Source: Desulfosporosinus sp. (lineage in GTDB: Bacteria > Bacillota > Desulfitobacteriia > Desulfitobacteriales > Desulfitobacteriaceae). From it: DNA of 64,000 bases. Shown here one piece after another: positions 1 to 8,154 of this stretch (position 1 is the first letter of the stretch; each line of letters starts with the position of its first letter). The position numbers and the translations under genes are program-made. The stretch spans positions 1-64,000 of the forward strand of contig JAIMKP010000003.1 in NCBI GenBank assembly GCA_020692355.1, written 5' to 3'. The notes under the pieces were generated by a model. The model did no database searches and had not been told where the DNA came from. It was given only the letters and a program-made list of their open reading frames with translations.

Positions 1-3
1 TTC

Positions 4-151
4 TTATAAGGAAAGCTCTGAAAACAATTTTCGCAGTTCACCATCACCTGGCCCCCAAATGACAACAGGCAATACTCCACCTGCGGCCACTGAGAAAACT
101 GAAGCATCAGTAAAATAGCGGACACCTTGGAGACTAAATTTGCCAAAGCTC
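4..151 (-). pseudogene. C-terminal fragment of an M20-family peptidase/deacylase
   Basis: Reading the minus strand gives a stop-free stretch with GVRYFTDASVF, then LPVVIWGPGDGEL, ending at a TAA. TDAS and the GPGD block are the C-terminal zinc-peptidase signatures of the ArgE/DapE/M20 family. Only about 48 residues exist, no start or catalytic zinc domain precedes them, and after GPGDGEL the expected AHQPDE continuation is lost. I read it as the remnant of a deleted gene just downstream of the hydroxyacyl-CoA dehydrogenase. Family call is from motif memory only. Confidence 0.5.
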
Positions 152-155
152 TAGC

Positions 156-1007
156 TTAATATGGATAGAACCCCTTACCCGTTTTCCGGCCCAAGAAACC
201 GGCCCGAACCATTTTCTTTAACAAAGGACAAGGCCTATACTTCGGATCCCCAAACTCGCTATACAAGGTCTCCATGACCGCTAGGCAAACATCTAGACCG
301 ATCAGATCTCCAAGTGCCAACGGGCCTATCGGATGATTGGCTCCGAGTTTCATGGCCGTATCAATATCCTCTATGGAGGCAATTCCTTCCATATAGATAA
401 ATATCGCTTCATTGATTAAAGGAACGAGCATCCGATTGACAACAAAGCCCGGAGCCTCCTGAACCTGAACACCGGTTTTTCCCAACTTCGCCACAAACTC
501 GTTCGTCGCCTTTAAGGTTTCCTGACTGGTCGCCGCCCCAGTGATAACTTCTACAAGCTTCATGATGTTTGCGGGGTTAAAGAAATGCATACCAATCACC
601 CTGTCCGGACGGTTCGTCGCAGCGGCCAACTCGCTGATACTCAGAGCCGATGTATTAGAGGCTAGGACAGTCTCTTCCGGACACAGGTTATCTAGCTCTT
701 GATAGACTTTTTTCTTAATAGCCATATTCTCAATGATGGCTTCAATGACGACATCCGGCTTTCTCTTTTCGATAGCCTCCTCAATGCTCACAACACCTTG
801 AATATTTTGAAGTATTTCCGCCTGTCTCTCGGATGTTATCTTCCCTTTTTCTACTGCTTTATCCAAGTTCTTATGAATCACTTTCAATCCCCGCTCGATG
901 AGCTCTTGGCTCACATCACGAAGGATGACCTTGCACCCGGCCTCTGCCGCCACCTGGGCGATACCCGCCCCCATCGTGCCCGCTCCCAAAACGATTACAT
1001 TTTCCAC
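156..1007 (-). CDS. hbd: 3-hydroxybutyryl-CoA dehydrogenase
   Basis: Cytosolic NAD(P)-dependent enzyme that interconverts acetoacetyl-CoA and 3-hydroxybutyryl-CoA in butyrate-type fermentation or beta-oxidation. The 283-aa product, normal for the family, opens with a Rossmann GAGTMG motif (residues 8-13), carries the SNTSAL block and the HFFNP catalytic-histidine motif near residue 140, and ends with the C-terminal domain ([11 protein letters not shown]). I use the GTG at 1007 because a GGGGAGGGG ribosome site lies just upstream; longer reading into the thiolase gene is unlikely. It lies 19 bp downstream of the thiolase gene on the same strand, so the two are almost certainly co-transcribed and catalyse consecutive steps. 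Confidence 0.93.
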   Translation of the reverse strand: MENVIVLGAGTMGAGIAQVAAEAGCKVILRDVSQELIERGLKVIHKNLDKAVEKGKITSERQAEILQNIQGVVSIEEAIEKRKPDVVIEAIIENMAIKKKVYQELDNLCPEETVLASNTSALSISELAAATNRPDRVIGMHFFNPANIMKLVEVITGAATSQETLKATNEFVAKLGKTGVQVQEAPGFVVNRMLVPLINEAIFIYMEGIASIEDIDTAMKLGANHPIGPLALGDLIGLDVCLAVMETLYSEFGDPKYRPCPLLKKMVRAGFLGRKTGKGFYPY

Positions 1008-1026
1008 AGTGTCCCCTCCCCACATC

Positions 1027-2205
1027 CTATAGCATCTCGATAACGGTAGCCATGGACGGGCCTCCGCCGACACACAGGGATGCTACGCCATACTTTCCTC
1101 CGCGTCGCTGCATTTCGTGCAGCATTGTAACAATTATCCGGGTTCCAGTACAGCCAACCGGATGTCCAAGGGCAATGCCCGAACCATTGGCATTCACTCT
1201 ATCTAGATCAATGTTGAGTTCACGGTTAACGGCTAAGAACTGAGCGGCAAACGCTTCATTGATTTCGAAATAGTCGATGTCCTTGAGAGTGAGCCCTGCA
1301 TATTTCAGAGCTTTCGGGATCGAATACGCGGGACCAATTCCCATAATTTCCGGAGGAACACCATAGGAAGCCGTAGAAAGCACTTTGGCTAACGGTTTGA
1401 CTCCAAGTTCTTTGGCCTTGCTCGCCGCCATTAGCAAGAGCGAGGAAGCTCCATCGTTGAGGCCGGAGGCATTTCCCGCTGTCACCGTGCCATCTTGTTT
1501 GAAGGCGGGCTTCAACTTAGCCAGTCCTTCCCGGCTAATATCGGCTCTGGGATGTTCATCGACATCGACAACAACTATTCCTTTCCGGGTCTTGACCTCA
1601 ACCGGAATAATTTCCTCCTTGAACTTCCCTTGCTTGATGGCTGCAATAGCCCGTGCGTGGCTAAGATACGCGATCTCGTCTTGTTCCTCTCTCGAAATCC
1701 CGTATTTCTCCGCTAAGTTTTCCGCAGTAACACCCATATGGTATCCTTTGAACGCATCAATCAAGGCATCATAGAGCAGGTGATCTTGGACGGTATCCGA
1801 GCCAAGTCTTAGCCCCTGCCGGGCATTCAGCAGGAGGTGTGGGGCACGGGACATGTTCTCCATGCCAACCACCACACTCACGCTGGACTTACCGAGGAGA
1901 ATCTGCTGCGAAGCAATTTCTAAAGCCCGCATGGCCGAAGCGCACTGTTGATCGACCGTTGTCGCAGCCGCTTCCACCGGAATCCCTACGGCAAGCTGTA
2001 CTTGTCGCCCCGGATTACCTTTGGCTCCTGCTTTGTACACCATTCCGGCCACGACATCTTCAACAAGGCTGGCCTCAACGTCTGCCTTGTTGAGTGCCCC
2101 CTGCACCGCAATAATACCCAATTCTACAGCCGAAACATCCTTCAGAGACCCTTGAAAATCGCCAATGGGAGTCCGTGCTCCACTGACGATAACAACATCT
2201 TCCAC
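1027..2205 (-). CDS. thl: Acetyl-CoA acetyltransferase (thiolase)
   Basis: Condenses two acetyl-CoA to acetoacetyl-CoA, or cleaves it. The 392-aa protein shows the complete thiolase pattern: the acyl-accepting Cys in [10 protein letters not shown] (about residue 86), [15 protein letters not shown] with the catalytic His near residue 345, and the terminal CVGGGPS with the second active-site Cys. The GTG start at 2205 is preferred because AAAGGGAGGT sits 6 nt ahead of it; the further-upstream start lacks a site. It is the first gene of a two-gene unit with hbd. Confidence 0.93.
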   Translation of the reverse strand: MEDVVIVSGARTPIGDFQGSLKDVSAVELGIIAVQGALNKADVEASLVEDVVAGMVYKAGAKGNPGRQVQLAVGIPVEAAATTVDQQCASAMRALEIASQQILLGKSSVSVVVGMENMSRAPHLLLNARQGLRLGSDTVQDHLLYDALIDAFKGYHMGVTAENLAEKYGISREEQDEIAYLSHARAIAAIKQGKFKEEIIPVEVKTRKGIVVVDVDEHPRADISREGLAKLKPAFKQDGTVTAGNASGLNDGASSLLLMAASKAKELGVKPLAKVLSTASYGVPPEIMGIGPAYSIPKALKYAGLTLKDIDYFEINEAFAAQFLAVNRELNIDLDRVNANGSGIALGHPVGCTGTRIIVTMLHEMQRRGGKYGVASLCVGGGPSMATVIEML

Positions 2206-2331
2206 TGAGCTACCTCCCTTTCCCAACCGCGCTTTTCTCCGAGTTTATAATTCTACAGTCTTCTGACAAATTCCTCTTCCGTGTTCCTTTGACCACAAGG
2301 AATTTGGGATTGGTTCATACTACTTTGTCGG

Positions 2332-2973
2332 CTAAAACAATGCCATTCCAATATAAATCGCTGCTCCCCACATGACAAGTGCAGAAACCTTATTCACGAT
2401 GAGCATGATGCGGCCGGTTTTATCCAGCGCACCCATGAACCGCCCGGCGATGGCTAGCGTAAAGAACCAGAACCAGGAGACGAAGATGCAGGCCAACGTA
2501 AAGGCCAGCTTATCCAAGCCTTCGTACTTCAAGGAACTGGTGCCAATAACCCCAACCGTATCCATTATCGCATGGGGATTCAAGAGAGAAACTGAGGCCG
2601 CAAAGAGAACCTGCTTCTTCGCAGAGAAAGCCTGGTTTACCTCATTCTCGCCGGCCTCGCCCTGGGCTGCTCCACCCTGGCCTATATTGGGTTTACTTCT
2701 CCAAGTGCTCCAGCCCATAAAGAGAAGAAAAAGAATCCCTACCGTCAAGAGCAAGGATTTTAGCCAAAACACGCTCAAGACGACAACAGACACGCCCATG
2801 ACGGCGAACGATATGAGCAAGGTGTCACTGAGCCCCGCCGTGATCACGACGGGCATTGTCCTGATGAATTTGGACTGTAAGGCCCCCTGATTAAAGACAA
2901 AGACATTCTGGGCCCCTAAGGGGACGATAAGCGGCATGGCCAGTAAAAACCCATGAATCGCTGCTGTGAGCAT
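2332..2973 (-). CDS. LysE/ArgO-family amino acid exporter
   Basis: Inner-membrane exporter of the LysE superfamily, usually for basic amino acids. The 213-aa protein has about six hydrophobic segments, starts with the typical reentrant block containing PLGAQNVFVFNQG (residues 18-30), and has a hydrophilic charged loop around residues 95-115 between the two three-helix halves. The length matches LysE. It stands alone, with 126 bp to the thiolase gene and about 265 bp to the SdpI gene. Substrate is not deducible from sequence; lysine or arginine is an inference from the family. Confidence 0.85.
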   Translation of the reverse strand: MLTAAIHGFLLAMPLIVPLGAQNVFVFNQGALQSKFIRTMPVVITAGLSDTLLISFAVMGVSVVVLSVFWLKSLLLTVGILFLLFMGWSTWRSKPNIGQGGAAQGEAGENEVNQAFSAKKQVLFAASVSLLNPHAIMDTVGVIGTSSLKYEGLDKLAFTLACIFVSWFWFFTLAIAGRFMGALDKTGRIMLIVNKVSALVMWGAAIYIGMALF

Positions 2974-3159
2974 GCTTCTCTATTCCATCCTCTTCTTTCT
3001 GCGAGCATATTCACAAATTCTCCAAAAGTCACTATTCTCTATCGTTCTTTTCATATACCCAGTTTTCCTTCCTCTAGTAACCATTTTTACGTCCTACACT
3101 TTTTTCGTCATTCTTCTGTCAAACCCTTTTTCTCACCACACCTATCTCGCCATCTTCTA

Positions 3160-3195
3160 AGCCAAGAAACGGCCTCTAGGGGCAGTTTCTTTGGC
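3160..3195 (-). terminator. Hairpin downstream of the SdpI gene
   Basis: AGCCAAGAAAC at 3160 pairs with GTTTCTTTGGCT ending at 3195, giving an 11-bp stem with a GC-rich loop. It lies just after the stop of the SdpI-like gene on the minus strand. The following tract is only weakly T-rich, so it is either a modest intrinsic terminator or an mRNA-end stabilising hairpin. Confidence 0.45.
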
Positions 3196-3238
3196 TCTTA
3201 ATACCTATGAAACATCAGTATTAAATCAGTGCCGTTGA

Positions 3239-3934
3239 CTACTGTACGATTTTGCGGTAAATCCAATACGAATAGACCGTCGTGACGACCAGCAACGCGA
3301 CCACTCCACCCATAAACAGTCCAAAGCGCAACATGGGATTAAGAAAAACGGAGATGATGCCCAGCACTCCCACGAGGACAAAGAGTTTTCCCCCGAGGCG
3401 GTGGGTCTTCTGCCAGACCTGCTCATTGGCTAATGTCCACGGATTGCGGATGCCGATGAAGTAGTTGTGACGAAAGCGCCCCATATAGTTACCGAGAATA
3501 ATAAACAACACGGAAACGCCGATGGGCACAAGACGAGAAACATCCAATGTCGGCTGCCCTTGGGTCAAACGTAGCGCACTGACTACGATCACAAGATAGA
3601 TGAGGATCAAAAAGACATGGATTGCCCAGCGAACCACGGTGTAGGAACTGGTGAAGAGAGCGTAGTTTTTGCGTTTGGGATCCAAGCGGGGAAGCACAAG
3701 AAAAAGGAAGTACATCCCCAAATTCAGGCCCGGAAAGAAAAGCGTGGCAAACGCTTTGCTGCTGTAGCCGTCCACCTGGCCGTAGACATTCCAATGACTC
3801 GGCATCCGTTCCGGAAGCTGCCCATACAAAACCAGTCCCGGAACGAAACTTAGGAGAATCAGAAGCAGCAGTAGGAGATCGGATTTCTTCATTTTCAGCG
3901 GCAGCTTTATCTTTTCCGTCTTTATCTTGTCCAT
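3239..3934 (-). CDS. sdpI: SdpI-family membrane protein (DUF1648)
   Basis: Integral membrane protein of 231 aa with about six hydrophobic segments. The first extracytoplasmic part contains LPERMPSHWNVYGQVDGY, the DUF1648 signature, and the second half has GNYMGRFRHNYFIGIRNPWTL, typical of the SdpI domain. In Bacillus subtilis SdpI gives immunity to the SdpC toxin and holds the SdpR repressor at the membrane. Here the ArsR-family gene ends 2 bp upstream, the same sdpRI arrangement. No sdpC-like toxin is visible in the window, so the role could be immunity against other strains or simply envelope-stress sensing. Confidence 0.8.
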   Translation of the reverse strand: MDKIKTEKIKLPLKMKKSDLLLLLLILLSFVPGLVLYGQLPERMPSHWNVYGQVDGYSSKAFATLFFPGLNLGMYFLFLVLPRLDPKRKNYALFTSSYTVVRWAIHVFLILIYLVIVVSALRLTQGQPTLDVSRLVPIGVSVLFIILGNYMGRFRHNYFIGIRNPWTLANEQVWQKTHRLGGKLFVLVGVLGIISVFLNPMLRFGLFMGGVVALLVVTTVYSYWIYRKIVQ

Positions 3935-3936
3935 GA

Positions 3937-4215
3937 TTACTCATCCTTTCCGGCAAAGCTTTTGAACCGCAATAGCCAAGCGATTAAATCCTGAAAAACA
4001 GTCGTATTCAGGGAATAGGAAATGAACTGACCTTGCCGTTGATCAATGATGATATCGGCCTGCTTTAAGATGTTCAGGTGGTGGGAAATACTCGGCTTGC
4101 TGATGTCAAAATGCTCTGCGATTTCGCCGGCTGTCAGGTCTCCCTCCCGCAAAAGGTTAATGATTTGTCGTCGCGTTGGGTCGGCCAACGCCTTAAACGT
4201 GTCATTCATGGCCAT
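3937..4215 (-). CDS. sdpR: ArsR-family repressor, SdpR-like
   Basis: A 92-aa winged-helix repressor. FKALADPTRRQIINLL (residues 6-21) and DISKPSISHHLNILKQADII (the recognition helix region) are the ArsR/SdpR hallmarks; there is no metal-binding CxC pair, as expected for SdpR rather than ArsR/SmtB metal sensors. It leads a two-gene unit with the SdpI-like protein. A palindromic operator overlaps the start region of its own promoter, which fits autorepression relieved when SdpI sequesters the repressor. Confidence 0.85.
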   Translation of the reverse strand: MAMNDTFKALADPTRRQIINLLREGDLTAGEIAEHFDISKPSISHHLNILKQADIIIDQRQGQFISYSLNTTVFQDLIAWLLRFKSFAGKDE

Positions 4216-4247
4216 CCCCCCTCTTTGAATTAAGATTTATTCCTTGT

Positions 4248-4271
4248 ATATTTAGTTAATTATCTAAATAT
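4248..4271. promoter_or_regulatory. Palindromic operator of the sdpR-like gene
   Basis: ATATTTAG (4248-4255) and CTAAATAT (4264-4271) form a perfect 8-bp inverted repeat around an 8-bp A+T centre. It sits directly downstream of the minus-strand -10 element, exactly where an ArsR-family dimer would block transcription. Confidence 0.65.
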
Positions 4272-4300
4272 AGTATAGCTCCTCCTGCATCGTTCGTCAA
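4272..4300 (-). promoter_or_regulatory. SigA-type promoter of the sdpR-sdpI unit
   Basis: On the minus strand TTGACG is followed by 17 nt and TATACT. Both hexamers are close to the sigma-A consensus with ideal spacing, and the palindromic operator follows at once. The sdpR start codon lies about 55 bp downstream. Confidence 0.75.
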
Positions 4301-4310
4301 TAGACTGCTT

Positions 4311-5087
4311 TTACCCCATTCCCCAAGCCAGCAAAGCGGCCCCTAAGGCTGCCGTAATCTGTGGATTTTCCGGAATCAACAAAGGATACCCAATTTGTTC
4401 GCTCAACGCTTTGGCTACGCCAGCGTTCTTGGCCACACCACCCGTAAAGACAACATCGGGTTCCAGACCCACCCGCTCCACTAAAGCCGATACCCGTGCC
4501 GCCACACTATCACAGACTCCCGCCAGGATATCCGGTTTAAGGGCTCCGGCCGACACATGTGAAATCACTTCCGATTCCGCAAATACAGTACAGAAAGAAG
4601 AGATCGCCTTGTGTTCCTCTGCCTTAACAGCCAATGCTCCCACTTCCTCCAGGGACACCTCCAAGGCTCCGGCCATAACCTCCAAGAAGCGCCCGGTGCC
4701 TGCGGCACACTTGTCATTCATGGCAAAATCAATCACCTTACCACCAGGCAACACCTTAATCACCTTGCTATCTTGCCCTCCGATATCGATCACCGTCCTC
4801 GCCCCGGGAAAGAAATGTGCGATTCCTTTGGCTTGACAGGTTATTTCCGACACTTCCCGCTCGGCCGGATAAGTCACACGCCCATATCCCGTGGCAACGG
4901 TCACCTTGATCTGCTCCACCTTAATGCCTTTTTCCTCAAGAATTTCTTGGGTCAACCGTTGCGCCACATCCCGGCCACTGTAGCCGGAGCGATCCACTGC
5001 CCAGGCGAGCGCTTGGCCCTGAGCATCCACCAGAACAACCTTGGCTGTCAGAGAACCAATATCCACACCGACAAAAAAATCTTCCAC
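4311..5087 (-). CDS. 2-hydroxyacyl-CoA dehydratase activase (BcrA/HgdC-type ATPase)
   Basis: ASKHA-fold ATPase that uses ATP to fire a low-potential electron into a 2-hydroxyacyl-CoA dehydratase or related reductase. The 258-aa protein starts with GVDIGSLTAKVVLVD (phosphate-binding loop), and has the two [4Fe-4S] ligand motifs NDKCAAGTGRF and SSFCTVFAESEV plus GGVAKN near the end. One subunit of this kind normally makes a homodimer bridged by a single cluster. Start GTG 5087 follows GGGAGGAGA. The next two upstream genes encode its dehydratase partners, so the three form one functional unit. Confidence 0.9.
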   Translation of the reverse strand: MEDFFVGVDIGSLTAKVVLVDAQGQALAWAVDRSGYSGRDVAQRLTQEILEEKGIKVEQIKVTVATGYGRVTYPAEREVSEITCQAKGIAHFFPGARTVIDIGGQDSKVIKVLPGGKVIDFAMNDKCAAGTGRFLEVMAGALEVSLEEVGALAVKAEEHKAISSFCTVFAESEVISHVSAGALKPDILAGVCDSVAARVSALVERVGLEPDVVFTGGVAKNAGVAKALSEQIGYPLLIPENPQITAALGAALLAWGMG

Positions 5088-5147
5088 TGCATTTTCTCCT
5101 CCCGTACCCCAGATCACATGTTTGACTTGTTCCAGGTATTCAGAATT

Positions 5148-5180
5148 CAGTAGTCAGTAGTCAGTAGTCAGTAGTCAGTC
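5148..5180. repeat. Heptanucleotide microrepeat (CAGTAGT)n
   Basis: Four consecutive copies of CAGTAGT followed by CAGTCAG lie in the 220-bp gap between the activase and the dehydratase subunit. This is a slippage-type array. The rest of the gap also has degenerate repeats of the form AATACTTCTG, and I see no gene in it. Confidence 0.8.
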
Positions 5181-5307
5181 AGAATACCCCGAGTCTGCTT
5201 TCAGCAACTCTTGCACAAGAGATTTGTATCGGAACTATCCATTAAGAATACTTCTGGGATTACTTCTGAGAATACTTCCGGACGAAATCGTCCCGATTTT
5301 CTCTTGC

Positions 5308-6534
5308 TCACAGGGCCTGAAGTGTTTCCAAAAATGCTTCCACCCGCGTGCGCACAGATTCCTCCGCATAAGCCCTGGGATCCGCCATATCCGCCTCCAC
5401 CATAAGACCCGGCACACCGGTTTTCTCCATCACTCGGCGTCGAATAACCTCCTGTACCAGAGAATAGGGCTTGCAGGAACGATTGGAATGCATAACAAAC
5501 CCATCCGCCTCATACGCTTCGACCAGTTCAATCATCTGCCGTGCCCGAAACTCCGGCGAGCGATTCAGAAAAATGTTCGTATAGGTCGCTGCCAGACTTT
5601 CCAGGGGATCACCCGAAGCCAGCTCGGCCGCCCAGCCGCCACTATAAGTATCCGTGACAAAACAAGCCCCACGCTCGGTAAACATTTTGGTAAAGTTAAA
5701 GAGTTTCGGCCAAATGGCAATGTTATCCCAAACCAGACGGGTCTTTTCCTCCAAGATCGCCCCCTCGCCCCGGCGAACCCGTTCCTCCGTCTCTGCTTTT
5801 AACTTCCGGTAGTAGTCGATTCCCTCCTGCGATCCTCGCACAGCCACAATGGGTGCCATCTGAATAAATAAATCCGGGCCATTGAGGGGAGAGGGATGGG
5901 CTTGAGCCAGTTCCCTGATCTCCCGCCAAAATTTCGTCATTTCCGCACTGCGCGCCATTTGCCGCTTCAGATCCTGCATATCCAGCTTTCTTCCGGTTAA
6001 GTTCTCCAATTGCCTAACCATGTTCTGCAGTTGTTCCAAAACATATTGGTGCGCATGTTCCGTCAATTCTCCCGGTAAGTATGGCGTGTCCAGCACCAAG
6101 AGAGGCACCTTCAAGAGATGAGCCAAGGCCTCATACCATTTAAGCACTGTCCCACAAATATTGTTGCAGGCCACCAAAAGATCCGGCTTCGGTAAACCCT
6201 GCATGGGAGCCAGATCCGGACGCAAGATGGACCCAATGTGCGAGCGGGCATAAGAACACAGATCCTGGGAATATCCCGCAGCCTCCGCAGCCTGACAGAG
6301 CTTTTCCGTCGCCTTGGCCGTACTGCAAATCGCCCCATACTGCTCCGGATAAACGGAATAAATTTTAAACGCCCGCAGCAGCTCCACAGGAGCCCCACTG
6401 GTAATCCAAGCCAGTTTCCGGTGCAAAGGCCTTCCCCAATAACGCTGGTAACGACCTAACGCATAATGTTTGGCCATGAGTCGTTTTAAATGCTTATTGA
6501 CCCGAAACTGGCGATATTTTTTTCCTTCAACCAT
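5308..6534 (-). CDS. 2-hydroxyacyl-CoA dehydratase family subunit (HgdA/BcrC-like)
   Basis: A 408-aa member of the HGD-D family. Conserved Cys-bearing motifs that could ligate an iron-sulfur cluster are AICSTAK, DLCSYARSHIG, CNNICG and the C-terminal HSNRSCKPYS. Such subunits pair with a second related chain and receive an electron from the activase to dehydrate 2-hydroxyacyl-CoA or reduce aromatic CoA esters by ketyl-radical chemistry. It follows the other subunit by 77 bp and precedes the activase, so all three are likely co-transcribed. Exact substrate is not readable; neighbouring acyl-CoA ligase and thiolase genes point to CoA-thioester metabolism. Confidence 0.85.
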   Translation of the reverse strand: MVEGKKYRQFRVNKHLKRLMAKHYALGRYQRYWGRPLHRKLAWITSGAPVELLRAFKIYSVYPEQYGAICSTAKATEKLCQAAEAAGYSQDLCSYARSHIGSILRPDLAPMQGLPKPDLLVACNNICGTVLKWYEALAHLLKVPLLVLDTPYLPGELTEHAHQYVLEQLQNMVRQLENLTGRKLDMQDLKRQMARSAEMTKFWREIRELAQAHPSPLNGPDLFIQMAPIVAVRGSQEGIDYYRKLKAETEERVRRGEGAILEEKTRLVWDNIAIWPKLFNFTKMFTERGACFVTDTYSGGWAAELASGDPLESLAATYTNIFLNRSPEFRARQMIELVEAYEADGFVMHSNRSCKPYSLVQEVIRRRVMEKTGVPGLMVEADMADPRAYAEESVRTRVEAFLETLQAL

Positions 6535-6611
6535 CTTTTATCCTCCATTTGGCATTTGACATTTGGCTTTATCATTTTACATTTTACATTTTGCAAAGCT
6601 CAAGCCTGAAT

Positions 6612-7943
6612 TCAATTGCCCAAACTCTCCAGGAAGGCCTGCAGACGCGTCCGCTCCTGCCCACCCAATTCCGAAGCTTCCAGTTCCAAGACCAGCGTAC
6701 GGATTCCTTTGGTTTCTAAACGTTCCCTCAGGGGCACCGAATCCCAGGCATGGGGTTCACAATATTTGCGAATCACGAGGATCGCCGCCTGCGCTCCGCG
6801 CTCTAACGCTAACGCTTCCAAGTAATCCAGCCTTTTCTCCAGACCTTGGCTGCGACAGGGACAGGGTGGCATGTTGACATAACGCTGGACAATCTGATTA
6901 ATTATTTTATACTGAGAATCCCGTAAATTCTCATCATCCTTAGAATCATCTAAATTTCTGGGATTCCCAGCATCTTTAGGTTTTTCCTCTGCAATCCTGT
7001 CGTTGACTCCCTCAACCGTATTCTGAGCGTAATGGCGGTAGCCCGTACAGGTGTCATCCGCCACTACCCGCCCATTGAGATCCTCGACCATCTGAAAGAG
7101 ACTGTCTGATTCCAAAACCGCTCCGCTCACCAGGACTCTGTACCGCCCTGAATTCTCCCGAGCCTTGGTATGCAGCAGTGGCAGCACCGTCTCCAAAGCC
7201 GTAATAAATCGCTCTTTGGGCAGAAGTTGTCCGGCACGCAGCAACGCTGCGACCAACGGTGAGGGCAAACGGGAACGCAATTCGTCCAACTCGGCAGCCA
7301 ATTGACGCGCCCTGGTGCAGACTTGCCAAGCTCGCTCTAACGCTTGCTCTCGTTGTCTTTCTCCGTCTCCTTCTCCGTCTCCTTCACTCTCGAAACGGTT
7401 TCCTTCGTTCTCAGCATCCTCTTGTTCAGTGCCATGGTTGTTGCTCGGTTCGTAACTCCGATCCTGTCCGCTCTTTTGAACCTCACTGAGACGGACCAAT
7501 TTCGCAGATAATGCTTCTATCTCGCTTTGGTAGTACCTCAGTCCGCCAGGAGCATTTAAGAGAACCGGGGGGACAATGGTCAGCACGTTTTCCCGACCGA
7601 ATCGATCGGCCCAAATCCCGTCCAGGCATTGCATCGTATCACAGGTGTGGGCCATCCCCACCCCCACAAGCCCGCTTTTTCCTTTCTTGGCCTCTGCCAG
7701 GGTTCCCCGGGCCAGGGAACAGCAATAAGACGGCAATTCGGCGGGAGTGGCTGGCCCTGAGCCTGGCAAAAGGCGCAAAGGTTCCAAACCGGCCGCCAAA
7801 ATGAGTTCCTCCGGATAATAACTGCACAGGTAACCAAAAAAGCGCTGTTCCGGATAACGTTCGGCAGCATTTTTTCCCCGCAAAGCTGCTTCCTCAAGTA
7901 AAAAGTCCAATTCTTTCTCTGCTGTCAGCATTGTTGAATCCAA
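6612..7943 (-). CDS. 2-hydroxyacyl-CoA dehydratase family second subunit with disordered inserts
   Basis: A 443-aa partner of the preceding subunit. N-terminal FFGYLCSYYPEELILAAGL, SYCCSLARG and MAHTCDTMQCLDG match the family, as does VADDTCTGYRHY and the late IRKYCEPHAWD. Two stretches do not belong to the fold: an acidic, Gly/Glu/Gln-rich segment about residues 158-200 and an Asn/Asp/Glu-rich one about 320-345. Both are low-complexity, in frame, and probably surface loops grown by repeat expansion. MLTAEKE at residue 5 is an equally good start. It is first in the dehydratase-activase unit. Confidence 0.82.
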   Translation of the reverse strand: MDSTMLTAEKELDFLLEEAALRGKNAAERYPEQRFFGYLCSYYPEELILAAGLEPLRLLPGSGPATPAELPSYCCSLARGTLAEAKKGKSGLVGVGMAHTCDTMQCLDGIWADRFGRENVLTIVPPVLLNAPGGLRYYQSEIEALSAKLVRLSEVQKSGQDRSYEPSNNHGTEQEDAENEGNRFESEGDGEGDGERQREQALERAWQVCTRARQLAAELDELRSRLPSPLVAALLRAGQLLPKERFITALETVLPLLHTKARENSGRYRVLVSGAVLESDSLFQMVEDLNGRVVADDTCTGYRHYAQNTVEGVNDRIAEEKPKDAGNPRNLDDSKDDENLRDSQYKIINQIVQRYVNMPPCPCRSQGLEKRLDYLEALALERGAQAAILVIRKYCEPHAWDSVPLRERLETKGIRTLVLELEASELGGQERTRLQAFLESLGN

Positions 7944-8154
7944 TATTCATCATTCTCCTTTACCACTTAAAACCCCCAGCTCCATTTTCGGGTTTCGTCC
8001 CCACCGTTCACTCCAGCTCCAGGTAGTTGATCCTTCCTTCGCGCTCTGATCCCTATCCGGGTTCCGCTCCCTATCCAGGCCGTGATCCTTCTTCACGGTC
8101 CAATCTCCCTCCGGGCATGGATCTTTCCTTCGTGATCATATTTCACACCGGGCG
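7944..8154. repeat. Intergenic spacer with degenerate 13-16-bp repeats
   Basis: Read on the minus strand, the gap between the acyl-CoA ligase and the dehydratase contains three imperfect copies of a GAAGGAARGATC-type unit with variations such as GTGAAGAAGGATCACG, interleaved with GGATAGGGA-type units. No ORF with a ribosome site is present apart from the start region of the dehydratase subunit. Confidence 0.45.

Noticed and set aside
2953-3201. Plus-strand ORFs after the LysE gene
   Set aside because: Low-complexity Phe/Ser/His-rich translations with no ribosome site; most likely non-coding spacer.
5145-5290. Possible CRISPR-like array
   Set aside because: The repeat unit is only 7 bp with no spacers; it is a slippage microsatellite, and no cas gene is in the window.
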